Of a DNA stretch of 14,897 bases, positions 7,216-14,806 are shown one piece after another (the first letter of the stretch is position 1; each line of letters starts with the position of its first letter). The stretch covers positions 1-14,897 of the forward strand of contig JAOPYP010000258.1 of the NCBI GenBank assembly GCA_025964635.1, in the 5' to 3' direction. Position numbers and translations under genes: made by a program. The DNA comes from Actinomycetes bacterium. Its GTDB lineage: Bacteria; Actinomycetota; Actinomycetes; Streptosporangiales; Streptosporangiaceae. The notes beneath the pieces were generated by a model, which did no database searches, was not told the DNA's origin, and worked only from the letters and a program-made list of their open reading frames with translations.

Positions 7216-7263
7216 GCGCGGCGCCGGCCGGCCAGGTACCGCGCCGCGCACCCCAGGCTTTTT
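7216..7263 (+). terminator. Terminator-like hairpin after the GH18 gene
   Basis: A perfect 9-bp stem (GCGCGGCGC at 7216-7224 and GCGCCGCGC at 7241-7249) with a 16-base loop begins 11 bases after the stop codon. It is followed, after nine bases, by five Ts at 7259-7263. The gap before the T-run is longer than ideal, so it may be a weak intrinsic terminator. It also separates the convergent monooxygenase gene. Confidence 0.55.
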
Positions 7264-7334
7264 AGTTCTCCGCAACGAAAACCATCACCCGTCCGCCCCC
7301 CGCCCCAGCCGGGGAGTGACGGAGAGCCGATCCG

Positions 7335-8846
7335 TCAACCGGCCGCTGGGACCAGGTAGGAATCCAGGTGTGCGTCGAGGGCCCGGAGCCCGTCGCGGTC
7401 GGCCGGGGCCGCGCGGAACCCGATGTAGCCGTCCGGCCGGACCAGGACGGCCCGGGGTGCCGACTGGGCCCCGTCAGCGGGAAGCACGTCCACCAGGTCC
7501 CGCCAGCGGTGGCGCAGCGGAGCCACCTCGCTGTCCGGCACGTCCCCGGACAGCAGCAACGTGTGCCGGGTCCCGGTCAGGCTGGCCCGGTCCGGGTAGC
7601 GGTCGCCGGGGCCCGGCCCCTCCAGAACCTGCCCGTCCTGCCCTACGTGCTCGCCTGCCAGCGGGCTGCCGGTGTAGCTGACGTCCAGCATTGACCGGGC
7701 CCGCACCAGGGCCGCGACGGCCTCCGGGGTGGGCGGCGTGGGGAAGGAACCGGTCCGGGCGGATTCGGCCGCCGCGCGGGCCAGCTCATGTACCTGGTCG
7801 GAGACCCTCAGGACCTGACGGTCAGCGGCCATCCGTTCCACGGCGAAGCTTTTGAGCAGCCCAGGCCGGGCCCGGCCGCGTGCCTCCAGCGCGAGCTTCC
7901 ACGCCAGGTTGGCGCCGTCGTGCAGTCCGGAGTTCAGGCCCTCGCCGCCGAGCGGGCTCGACAGGTGGCCGGCGTCACCCAGCAGGAAGCGGCGCGAGTC
8001 GGCCAGCCGGGGGGCGAGGCGGCGCTGCATCCGGAACGTGGATGCCCAGGCGACGTCGTCGACCCGGACCAGACCGGCCGGGATCCGGCGGCCGATTGCC
8101 GCGGTCACCGCGCCCGGGGCGGGATCACGCCCCAGTTCCCCGGCTTCCTGGCGGTCGAGGTCACCGACGAAGCTGATCCAGCGCCCGCCGGGCAGCGGCG
8201 CGAGGAACACGTAGCCCTCCGGGCAGCCGATCAGCGCGGATCCGTCCCGGGGCAGCCCGCAGGTCACGCGCACGTCGGCGACCAGGGCCGCGCCCGGGTA
8301 GGTCGAGCCCGCCAGGTGCTCGCCCATCGATGCCCGGGTCGTGCTGTGCGCGCCACCTGCGCCGATCACCCAGGCCGCTTCCACCTGGCGTCGCGTGCCG
8401 TCCGCCTCCTCCAGCCCGGCCAGGACGCCGTCCTCCCGCTCCGTGACTGACACCACGGAGATCCCGCGGTCCACTCCGCCGCCCAGTTCGGTGAGCCGCT
8501 CGGTGAGGATCCGCTCGGTCCGCCATTGCGGCAGGCTGCACTGGAACTCCCACGGGCACCCCGAGCCCGCCAGAGCCAGCTCGGACACGCAGCTGAGGCC
8601 GGGGTCGTAGACCCGCGCGAAGCCCACGTGCACTGAGGCCCCGAGCACCCGGTCCAGGCATCCCGCCTGCTGGAGAATTTCCAGCGTCGCGGGCTGCAGC
8701 GCCGTGGCCCGCGCCTGCCGGTGCGGCTGAGGCGCACGTTCGACGACGCGGGCGCGTACCCCGTGCCGCGCCAGCTCCAGGGCCGCGAACAGGCCTGCTG
8801 GGCCGGCGCCGATCACCAGGACGTCCGTCTCGCCCGATCCCCCCAT
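7335..8846 (-). CDS. FAD-dependent aromatic monooxygenase (PHBH fold, PheA/TfdB type)
   Basis: This 503-residue class A flavoprotein hydroxylase has the FAD-binding GAGPAG at 13-18 followed by the acidic strand end VVER (34-37), and GD motif FLLGDAGHLSSPLGGEGLNS at 287-306 followed by NLAWKLA. The C-terminal 120 or so residues match the thioredoxin-like domain of PheA/TfdB-type hydroxylases. The middle DG motif, normally GxDGxxS, reads GAGGAHS at 162-168: its Asp is Gly164. Predicted reaction: NAD(P)H- and O2-dependent hydroxylation of a phenol, polyketide or similar aromatic; the substrate is not assignable. The ATG at 8846 is the best start because it precedes the Rossmann fold by only a few residues; no strong ribosome site is seen. 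It lies 96 bp downstream of the dimethylglycine dehydrogenase-like gene on the same strand. Confidence 0.9.
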   Translation of the reverse strand: MGGSGETDVLVIGAGPAGLFAALELARHGVRARVVERAPQPHRQARATALQPATLEILQQAGCLDRVLGASVHVGFARVYDPGLSCVSELALAGSGCPWEFQCSLPQWRTERILTERLTELGGGVDRGISVVSVTEREDGVLAGLEEADGTRRQVEAAWVIGAGGAHSTTRASMGEHLAGSTYPGAALVADVRVTCGLPRDGSALIGCPEGYVFLAPLPGGRWISFVGDLDRQEAGELGRDPAPGAVTAAIGRRIPAGLVRVDDVAWASTFRMQRRLAPRLADSRRFLLGDAGHLSSPLGGEGLNSGLHDGANLAWKLALEARGRARPGLLKSFAVERMAADRQVLRVSDQVHELARAAAESARTGSFPTPPTPEAVAALVRARSMLDVSYTGSPLAGEHVGQDGQVLEGPGPGDRYPDRASLTGTRHTLLLSGDVPDSEVAPLRHRWRDLVDVLPADGAQSAPRAVLVRPDGYIGFRAAPADRDGLRALDAHLDSYLVPAAG

Positions 8847-8887
8847 ACGGTCCCATTAGACGCTATCGCCACGCAGAGCACCACAGC

Positions 8888-8925
8888 GGACACGGAAAGG
8901 ACGCCGGGGGGCGCGGTCCGTGTCC
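8888..8925. promoter_or_regulatory. Inverted repeat between the two flavoprotein genes
   Basis: Perfect 9-bp arms GGACACGGA (8888-8896) and TCCGTGTCC (8917-8925) flank a 20-base loop. Next to it, 8928-8939 is the palindrome CCCGGGCCCGGG, immediately after the upstream gene's stop. Together they could form hairpins that end the dehydrogenase transcript (no T-run is seen), or the GGACACGGA repeat could be an operator for the monooxygenase. Confidence 0.45.
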
Positions 8926-8942
8926 CGCCCGGGCCCGGGAGT

Positions 8943-11423
8943 TCAGCGGTCCAGGATGCGCAGCCGCTGCGGGTCATACAGCGGCCCGGTCTGCAGCCGG
9001 ACCGGGATGTCACCGGCCGGGGTCCGGGCCCGGAAGTCCCCGTTCTTCAGCCAGCCGCCGGTCACCCCGTCAGCGCACTCCACCTGGGCCAGCCCGACGG
9101 CCCCGCCCACCGCGTAGCCGTAGGCCGCGGCCCGGACATAGCCCACCCACTCGTCCCCGAGGAACACCGGCTCGTTGCCGAACAGGTCGGCGGCCGGGTC
9201 CTCGGCCAGCAGGCTGACCACGCGGCGCCGTGGCGGCCCCTGCTCCCGGGCCTCCAGCAGCGCGTCGCGGCCGGTGAAGCCGCCCGGCTTGTCCCAGGCC
9301 ACCGCGAACCCCAGCCCGGCCTCCAGCGGGTTGTCGGTGTTGTCGATGTCCACGCCCATGTCCCGGTAGCCCTTTTCCAGCCGCAGGCTGGACATGGCGG
9401 ACAGGCCGACCAGCCGGAACCCGAGGTCGCGGCCCGCGGCCACCAGGTCGTCGTACACCCCGGCGGCGTACTCGGCGGGCACGTGCAGCTCCCAGCCGAG
9501 CTCGCCCACGTAGGTGACCCGGAGGGCGAGGACCGGGGCGTACCCGGCGTGGATCTGCCGGGCGGTGAGGTACGGGAACGCCTCGTTGGACAGGTCGGCG
9601 TCGGTCAGCCGCCCGATCAGCGTCCGGGAGGCCGGCCCCTGCACGGACAGCAGCGTGGTGCCCGACGTCACGTCGGTGACGGTGAGGAACTCCCCCGGCC
9701 GGGTCGCCCGCCTGATCAGCGGCTCGATCCGGCGGTGGATCAGGTCGCTGGCGATGACCAGGAACTTCTCCGGCTCCAGCCAGGTCACGGTGACGTCGGC
9801 GACGATGCCCCCGGCCTCATTGAGCCACTGGGTGTAGACCAGCCGCCCGAGCCCGGCGGTCACGTCGTTGGCCGAGAGCCGGCTGAGCACCGCGGCCGCG
9901 TCCGGTCCCTGCACCACGAGCTTGGCCATCAGGCTCATGTCCAGCAGGCCGGCCGCCTCGCGCACCGCGGCGTGCTCGCGCCCCACGACCGCGTGCGACG
10001 CCGGCCGGCCCCAATCCAGGCGCGGCGCCGGGGCGTCCTCCGCAGACGCGTACCACTCGGCGAACTCCCAGCCCGCCGAGGCCGCGAAGTGGCCGCCCGC
10101 CGCGGCCAGCCGGTCGTGCAGCACCGACCGGCGCACGTTCCGCCCGGTGGAGGGCTTCCAGGCCGGCCACACCGCGTCCCCGAACAGCACACCCAGCTGC
10201 TCCACGGTCCGCTCGGCCCGGAACCGGCGGGATGTCTCGTAGGCGTGCGTCCGGTCGATGGCGACGCTCGTCGCGTCCACCGGCGGCACGCCGTCCACGA
10301 TCCAGTGCGCGAGCATGCTGCCGACCCCGCCGCCGGACAGGATGCCCAGCGAGTTCAGGCCCGCGGCCACGAAGTAGCCATCCAGCTCGGGAGCGGGCCC
10401 GAGCAGCGGCCGCACGTCGGCGGTGAACGACTCCGGCCCGCAGAAGAACGTCCGCACCCCGGTTTCCGACAGCACCGGGATCCGGTCCAGCGCCGGTCCG
10501 AGGAAGGGCTCCATCCGCTCCCAGTCAGGACTTATTTTCCCGAACGAGAACCCCGCGGGCACCCCGTCGAGCGACCAGGGAGCGGCGACCGGCTCGAAGA
10601 GACCCACCAGCATGCCGTCGCCTTCGGGCCGGTAGTAGCCGTAGTTGTCCGGGTCCTCGACGACCGGCAGGTCGGGGTCCATCCCCGGCACGGTATCTGT
10701 GAGCAGGTAGTAATGCTCGGCGGCCTGGAGGGGAACGCCGACCCCGGCGAGGGCCCCGAACTGCCGGGCCCACATGCCGGCCGCGTTGACCACCACCTCG
10801 GTCTCGATCCGGCCCGCGTCGGTGAGCACGGCGCACACCCGCCGGCCGCGGGTCTCCACCCCGGTCGCGGCCACCCCTTCGACAACCCGGACCCCCAGCT
10901 GCCGGGCGCCCTTGGCCAGCGAGGTGGCCACGCCCACCGGGTCGGCCCGGCCCTCGTCGGCCACGTAGAAGGCGGAGAGCACGTCGTCGGTACGGGCCAG
11001 CGGCCACATGCCCGCGAGCTCACCCGGCGAGATCTCCACGTCCTCGACCCCGAAGCCGTGCATCCACGCGGCCTCCCGGCGCAGCGCCTCCTGCCGCCGC
11101 GGGGTGGTGGCCAGCGAGATGTGCCCGACGGGGCGGAACCCGGTGGAGTGGCCCGTCTCCTGCTCCAGCCGGGTGTACAGGTCGCGCGAGTAGCGGCTGA
11201 AGAACAGCGCGGTCTCGTCTGTCATCCCGGCCGACGTGATCAGCCCGGCCGCGTGCCAGGTGGTCCCGGCGGTCAGCTGGTGCTGCTCGAGCAGGACCAC
11301 GTCGGTCCAGCCCAGGTGGGCCAGGTGGTAGGCGATGCTGCAGCCGGTCACCCCGCCGCCGACGATCACCACCTGCGCCCGGCTGGGCACCGCCCCGCCC
11401 GTGGTTCCCGGATCCATCGTCAC
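8943..11423 (-). CDS. Dimethylglycine/sarcosine dehydrogenase-like flavoprotein (FAD oxidase + GcvT domain)
   Basis: The product has 826 residues from the GTG at 11423, chosen because GGAGG lies five bases upstream. The frame also allows a GTG at 11447 (834 residues, no clear ribosome site) or an ATG at 11417. The N-terminal DAO-type FAD domain has GGGVTG at 22-27, and TTWHAAG carries His57, the position of the covalently flavinylated His in dimethylglycine dehydrogenases. From about residue 425 to the end is a GcvT/aminomethyltransferase-like folate domain. Predicted reaction: oxidative N-demethylation of dimethylglycine, sarcosine or a similar N-methyl amine, handing the one-carbon unit to tetrahydrofolate, as in choline/betaine breakdown. 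No other betaine genes are visible nearby. A decayed second copy of part of this gene lies at 14807-14897. Confidence 0.88.
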   Translation of the reverse strand: MTMDPGTTGGAVPSRAQVVIVGGGVTGCSIAYHLAHLGWTDVVLLEQHQLTAGTTWHAAGLITSAGMTDETALFFSRYSRDLYTRLEQETGHSTGFRPVGHISLATTPRRQEALRREAAWMHGFGVEDVEISPGELAGMWPLARTDDVLSAFYVADEGRADPVGVATSLAKGARQLGVRVVEGVAATGVETRGRRVCAVLTDAGRIETEVVVNAAGMWARQFGALAGVGVPLQAAEHYYLLTDTVPGMDPDLPVVEDPDNYGYYRPEGDGMLVGLFEPVAAPWSLDGVPAGFSFGKISPDWERMEPFLGPALDRIPVLSETGVRTFFCGPESFTADVRPLLGPAPELDGYFVAAGLNSLGILSGGGVGSMLAHWIVDGVPPVDATSVAIDRTHAYETSRRFRAERTVEQLGVLFGDAVWPAWKPSTGRNVRRSVLHDRLAAAGGHFAASAGWEFAEWYASAEDAPAPRLDWGRPASHAVVGREHAAVREAAGLLDMSLMAKLVVQGPDAAAVLSRLSANDVTAGLGRLVYTQWLNEAGGIVADVTVTWLEPEKFLVIASDLIHRRIEPLIRRATRPGEFLTVTDVTSGTTLLSVQGPASRTLIGRLTDADLSNEAFPYLTARQIHAGYAPVLALRVTYVGELGWELHVPAEYAAGVYDDLVAAGRDLGFRLVGLSAMSSLRLEKGYRDMGVDIDNTDNPLEAGLGFAVAWDKPGGFTGRDALLEAREQGPPRRRVVSLLAEDPAADLFGNEPVFLGDEWVGYVRAAAYGYAVGGAVGLAQVECADGVTGGWLKNGDFRARTPAGDIPVRLQTGPLYDPQRLRILDR
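11214..11302. repeat. Left copy of a dehydrogenase-derived direct repeat
   Basis: This 89-bp stretch inside the dimethylglycine dehydrogenase-like gene encodes the region around the covalent-flavin His. It recurs in the same orientation at 14807-14897 with about eight mismatches and two single-base insertions (my hand alignment). Confidence 0.85.
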
Positions 11424-11447
11424 ATGTGCCTCCAAGCCGGTGCTCAC

Positions 11448-11595
11448 CTGGCGTTATGCCTAGCTTGACTTTCCGGGTTATGGCTTTTTGATCTTCGTGT
11501 GCGGGCGCCGTGCCTGGGCAGGCCTGTCAGCTGATCTGCATGTGTTCTCGTGTCGGTGGCGGACTCGTGGCCTGGATGGGTGCATGACCTAAAGT
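11448..11595. other. Non-coding stretch between the dehydrogenase and the IS1634 remnant
   Basis: I see no supportable gene here. It must contain the promoter of the minus-strand dehydrogenase, but no convincing -35/-10 pair could be assigned. The right half (from about 11528) probably belongs to the decayed insertion sequence. Confidence 0.4.
11528..11542. repeat. Left copy of 15-bp direct repeat flanking the IS1634 remnant
   Basis: CAGCTGATCTGCATG; the copy at 12054-12068 differs at one base (CAGCAGATCTGCATG). It is too long for the 5-6 bp target duplications usual for IS1634-type elements. Confidence 0.6.
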
Positions 11596-12069
11596 ATGTC
11601 GAGTCTGATCGGCAAGCGGATCGGCGGGCAGACGTACTACTACCTGCGGGAAATCGCCCGGGTCGGCGACGAGGTGACCGGGTCGCGGCGCGCCGATGCG
11701 GCAGCGTCAGTGGGCACCTACCTTGCGCTGGCCGCGCTGAACCGGGTGGTGGCCCCGTGCTCGAAGCTGGCGTTCGCCGACTGGTGGGCCAGCACGGCGG
11801 CGGACCGGTGGGTCAAGATCCCGGCGACGGCGCTGGACCACCGCCGGTTCTGGGACGCGATGGACGCCGTGTCCCCGGCGCAGCTGACCGAGATTGAGCG
11901 GCGGATCGGGCAGGCGGCCGCCCGGCAGTCCGGCCTGGACCTGTCCGGCCGGGTGCTGGACATGACCAACTTCGCGACCTTCATCGATACCGGCAACGAG
12001 AAGGTGCCGATCGCCCAGCGCGGCAAGGCCAAGCAGAAAATCCGCCCAGGTCACAGCAGATCTGCATGA
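11596..12069 (+). pseudogene. IS1634-family (IS4 superfamily) transposase fragment
   Basis: The open frame (157 codons) matches the start of IS1634-type DDE transposases: GKRIGGQTYYYLREIARV at 5-22, then RRADAAASVGTYLALAALN, CSKLAFADWW, and the first catalytic Asp in LDMTNFATFIDTGNEKVPIA, continuing QRGKAKQK. Full-length members have about 450-570 residues, so two thirds are missing. After KAKQK the family sequence (usually RTDLRL) is lost and an unrelated tail leads to a stop. Between IARV and RRADAA, tens of residues normally present also seem deleted, in frame. The second and third catalytic acidic residues are absent, so it cannot be an active transposase. Confidence 0.8.
12054..12068. 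repeat. Right copy of 15-bp direct repeat flanking the IS1634 remnant
   Basis: CAGCAGATCTGCATG, matching 11528-11542 at 14 of 15 positions. It lies about 15 bases after the point where transposase homology stops. Confidence 0.6.
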
Positions 12070-12139
12070 TCCGGTGAGCTGACCTTCAGGAAGCCCGCTC
12101 CCGGCCGCGTGCCCGCGGTATCCCCACCCGGTGCTCCCC

Positions 12140-13558
12140 TTAAGGCTTCCAGACCTTTAGCCCTTTGCCCACATTGGCAAGGAAGAGGTCGCCGTTGGCA
12201 AAAACGGGCTGCGCGAAGTCCGTGCCCCCGGTGACCGGCGTGCCCAGTAGCTGGCCGTTAGCGGCGTTGATGAGGTAGAAGGCGTTAGGAGTGGCGGTGA
12301 AGTCGTAGGTGCCGACCGCCATCACGCCACCCCCGTTCAACGAAGGGCTGCCGATCGCCGAGTTCGGAAGGCCGGTCTGCCACAAGATCGCGCCGGTGCT
12401 GGGATCCATCTGCAGCACCGAGCCCCGGTAAGACACGCCGTTAATCGTGGTGGGGTCACCCGCCATGTACAGGTGGCTGCCGTCGTAGATCGCCGCCGCC
12501 GAGCACTGCGCCGGGCTGGCCGAGGATGACTTAGCGCCGATCCGGGTCTGCCAGGCAACCTGCATGGTGGAGCGGTCCAGCGCATAGTAGATCCCGTTCT
12601 TGTTGCACGCACCCACATAGGGCCCGAAGATCGTCGGCGAGCCCCCGAAGTCGCTATCCCCACTGAGCTGGGAGTTCGGCACGGTGAACGAGCCCAGAGG
12701 CTGCAGCGTGTTCGGGTCCAACTTGACGATCGAGACCGAATAGAACCGGTTGGTCGTGTTCTTCGGCTGGGTCCCGGTGCTGGCATACACATAGCCATTG
12801 CTGTCCACTGCCACGCTCGACCAGACGCCGCCGCCGAGGAAGCCGTTGGGCACCGTGAAGAACCGGGCGATTTCTGACCCAGTTGCCTGGTTATAGGCGA
12901 TCACCGAACCGCGCGTGAGCGGCTTGTCGCAGTGCGAAGCGCTGCCCACATAGACCTTGCCGTTGGCAACTGTTGGCGAAGACCAGTTGAAGTAGTCGCT
13001 GACCGTGGTGGACGGGATATTGATCACCGACCGCCACTTCACCGACAGATTACTGGCATTGAACGCATACAGATAGCCGTTCGGCGCGGCCACGTACACG
13101 GTTTCCTGGCCGTCGCTAGGGTCGGTCGTGACCGTGGCAGTGGAGATGAATCCGCGCGCCGCGCATGTCAGCTTCGGCCGGTAGCCGATGAAACTCTTCG
13201 CCAGCACTGCTCCGGTCGTCTCGTTAAGCTTGTAAAAGTAGCCGTTGTTCGCGCCGATGAAGACAGCGCCATCCGCGACCGTGGGGCTGGCAAACAGGGC
13301 GGGGCCGGGCTGACCGGACATGGTGGCGGCATCGCCCTTCCACTGCCACACCTTGGTGAGGTGGCTCGCGTTAGCCGGGGTGATCGCGGTGTCGGCCGCG
13401 TTGTAGGAAGAGTGACCGGCGTTGTAGAGATAGCCGGTCCAGTCGGTTGGAGTTTGCGCGGAAACCGGTCCGGCCGCCGCCAGGATCGAGGCCCCGCTAA
13501 GCAGGGCAATAGCGGCCACTACGGGCCAGTTAGCGAAGACGCGAGAAAATCTGAGCAT
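12140..13558 (-). CDS. Secreted PQQ-type beta-propeller repeat protein
   Basis: The start is taken as the ATG at 13558 because GGGGGG lies four bases upstream; an ATG at 13588 is also possible. The frame's upstream TTG at 13693 lies upstream of the predicted -10 and is excluded. The 472-residue product begins with a clear signal peptide (MLRFSRVFANWP, hydrophobic 13-29, likely cleavage near GPVSAQ). The rest is a run of about seven or eight propeller blades with recurrent SPTVADGAVFIGANNGYFYKL-like patterns, as in PQQ-dehydrogenase and outer-surface propellers. It is not assigned as an enzyme: PQQ-ligand residues could not be verified and no haem motif CxxCH is present. It may bind a ligand or act as a scaffold at the cell surface. 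Its GC is much lower than that of its neighbours, and it sits between two broken insertion sequences, suggesting transfer. Confidence 0.8.
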   Translation of the reverse strand: MLRFSRVFANWPVVAAIALLSGASILAAAGPVSAQTPTDWTGYLYNAGHSSYNAADTAITPANASHLTKVWQWKGDAATMSGQPGPALFASPTVADGAVFIGANNGYFYKLNETTGAVLAKSFIGYRPKLTCAARGFISTATVTTDPSDGQETVYVAAPNGYLYAFNASNLSVKWRSVINIPSTTVSDYFNWSSPTVANGKVYVGSASHCDKPLTRGSVIAYNQATGSEIARFFTVPNGFLGGGVWSSVAVDSNGYVYASTGTQPKNTTNRFYSVSIVKLDPNTLQPLGSFTVPNSQLSGDSDFGGSPTIFGPYVGACNKNGIYYALDRSTMQVAWQTRIGAKSSSASPAQCSAAAIYDGSHLYMAGDPTTINGVSYRGSVLQMDPSTGAILWQTGLPNSAIGSPSLNGGGVMAVGTYDFTATPNAFYLINAANGQLLGTPVTGGTDFAQPVFANGDLFLANVGKGLKVWKP

Positions 13559-13679
13559 CAGGCCCCCCAAGGTGCGATGCCAGGCCATCGTTGACTCTTG
13601 CGCCCAGTCGTCCTCGGACGGGCGATGGGCAGTGAAGAAAGACTCCACTGGCGAGCCTGCCGCAAAGCCAGTTCCGGCG

Positions 13680-13708
13680 AGTATAAGCGTCAATATCCGC
13701 CATGTCTC
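13680..13708 (-). promoter_or_regulatory. Sigma-70-type promoter of the propeller gene
   Basis: Reading on the minus strand, GAGACA (13708-13703, four of six matches to TTGACA) is followed after 17 bases by TATACT (13685-13680, five of six matches to TATAAT). Transcription would begin near 13673, giving a leader of roughly 85-115 bases. In this GC-rich background the pair stands out. Confidence 0.6.
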
Positions 13709-14055
13709 CCCTGTAGAGCGAAATCAGTACTTGTTCGCCCGGAGGGCATGATCAGCAAGGCCGCGCTCCGCCGGGCAAGCCCGTAAAATCGACGACTTGA
13801 CGCGGTTCGGCAAACATCCGACGAACTTCTAAGCCACAGGATCCCCTGCAGGGACGCCCGTTCGGGGCGGAAATTGGGGGTGGCTGCTGCCCGCTGGTGC
13901 CGTCGGCTGCTTGATCGCCGAGGTCGTTTCTAAGCCGGGCGCTGGGAGCCTGCTCACGGGCTGTTCAGTGTTGCTTCGAGCACGAGGATTAGATTTCTCC
14001 AGATGCGCCCTTGGCTCCTGCGGGCGGCGGTCTCCCCACGAGGCTAAGAGGCCAG
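13709..14055. other. Non-coding stretch between the propeller promoter and the IS110 remnant
   Basis: No gene is supported. The only small frame with a ribosome-like site is a 12-codon one starting at 13748 (MISKAALRRASP). The right part (about 13860-14055) is where an IS110 element would carry its left end and its bridge RNA upstream of the transposase. No terminal boundary or RNA fold could be confirmed by eye. Confidence 0.35.
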
Positions 14056-14806
14056 GTGCTCACCGGAACGCAGGAGAACGAGGAGATAATCGAGCGGGTT
14101 GCGGGCTGGATATTGGCGAGGCCGACCTGGTGTGCTGCGTGCGGGTCCCTGATGAGAACAGGCCAGGCCGGCGCCTGCACGAGGTGGGGACCTACTCCGT
14201 GATGACCCGCTCGCTGTTGGGGATGGCCGATCATCTGGCCGGGCAGGCCGAAGACCAGCAAGCTGGATGCGGTTTGGCTGGCCAAGGTTGCCGGGCGGCA
14301 GATGCTCCACCCGGGTTTCGTGCCGCCGCCGCAGATCCGCAGGCTGCGGGATCTGACCCGTTACCGCGCTGACCTAGTGGGCGCCAGGTTCGAGGAGCAG
14401 ATCACCCCGTTCGCCGATACCGTAGCCAGGCTCGATGAGATCCCCGGCATCAGCCTGGCCGCTGCGCACGTCATCCTGGCCGCCGTGCTCGGGAACGCAG
14501 GCGCCGCGAAGACCGGCATCTTCCCCGGCGAGCCGTACCGGCGCATCGCCCGGCGCCGCGGCTCCAAACGCGCCATCGTCGCGGTCGGCCGCTCCATCCT
14601 CGTCATCGCCTGGCATCTGCTCTCCGACCCCGAGGCCCGCTTCACCGACCTGGGGCCGGGGTTCTACGCCACCCCCGCGACCCCGAACGCCGCAAGCGCG
14701 GGCACATCCGCCAGATCGAAGCCCTCGGCTGCAAAGTCACCCTCCGGCCCGCCCACCGCCGGACGCACCGCAGTATGGGCACGCCGAGGTGCTGTCCGGG
14801 ACGCTG
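14056..14806 (+). pseudogene. IS110-family (DEDD) transposase, frameshifted and internally deleted
   Basis: IS110 sequence can be followed through three frames. A start-like GTG at 14056 leads to ENEEIIERVA, then one base is missing (about 14103) and LDIGEADLVCCVRVPDENRP continues in another frame to about 14240. After a further shift and loss of about 50 codons, the frame PGRPKTSKLDAVWLAKVAGR (from about 14242) and PPPQIRRLRDLTRYRADLV follow. Near 14505 a second deletion joins VILAAVLG to the C-terminal EPYRRIARRRGSKRAIVAVG and SILVIAWHLL region. A last shift near 14670-14676 leads to RDPERRKRGHIRQIEALG. The segment with the catalytic Glu and the C-terminal domain part with the catalytic Ser are lost, and the paired-Asp motif KTDxxDA reads KTSKLDA. 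The element is dead. Confidence 0.85.

Noticed and set aside
8161..8856. 231-codon minus-strand frame with an ATG at 8856
   Set aside because: It overlaps the monooxygenase in another frame and lacks the Rossmann and FAD motifs. The frame starting at 8846 is the real one.
8721..11468. 915-codon open frame on the plus strand
   Set aside because: It is exactly antisense to the dimethylglycine dehydrogenase-like gene, shows low-complexity Gly/Pro/Arg/His composition and no domain, and is a typical GC-rich shadow frame.
11528..12068. The 15-bp repeats as a target-site duplication of an intact insertion
   Set aside because: The length is unsuitable for the family, the repeat is imperfect and the transposase is truncated well short of a right end.
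12105..12118. Hairpin CCGCG-TGCC-CGCGG downstream of the propeller gene as a terminator
   Set aside because: It has only a five-pair stem and no T-run on the minus strand; such short GC stems are frequent by chance in this sequence.
13748..13786. 12-codon plus-strand frame with a purine-rich site before its ATG
   Set aside because: It is too short and without conservation evidence, and the ribosome-like site is only two bases from the ATG.
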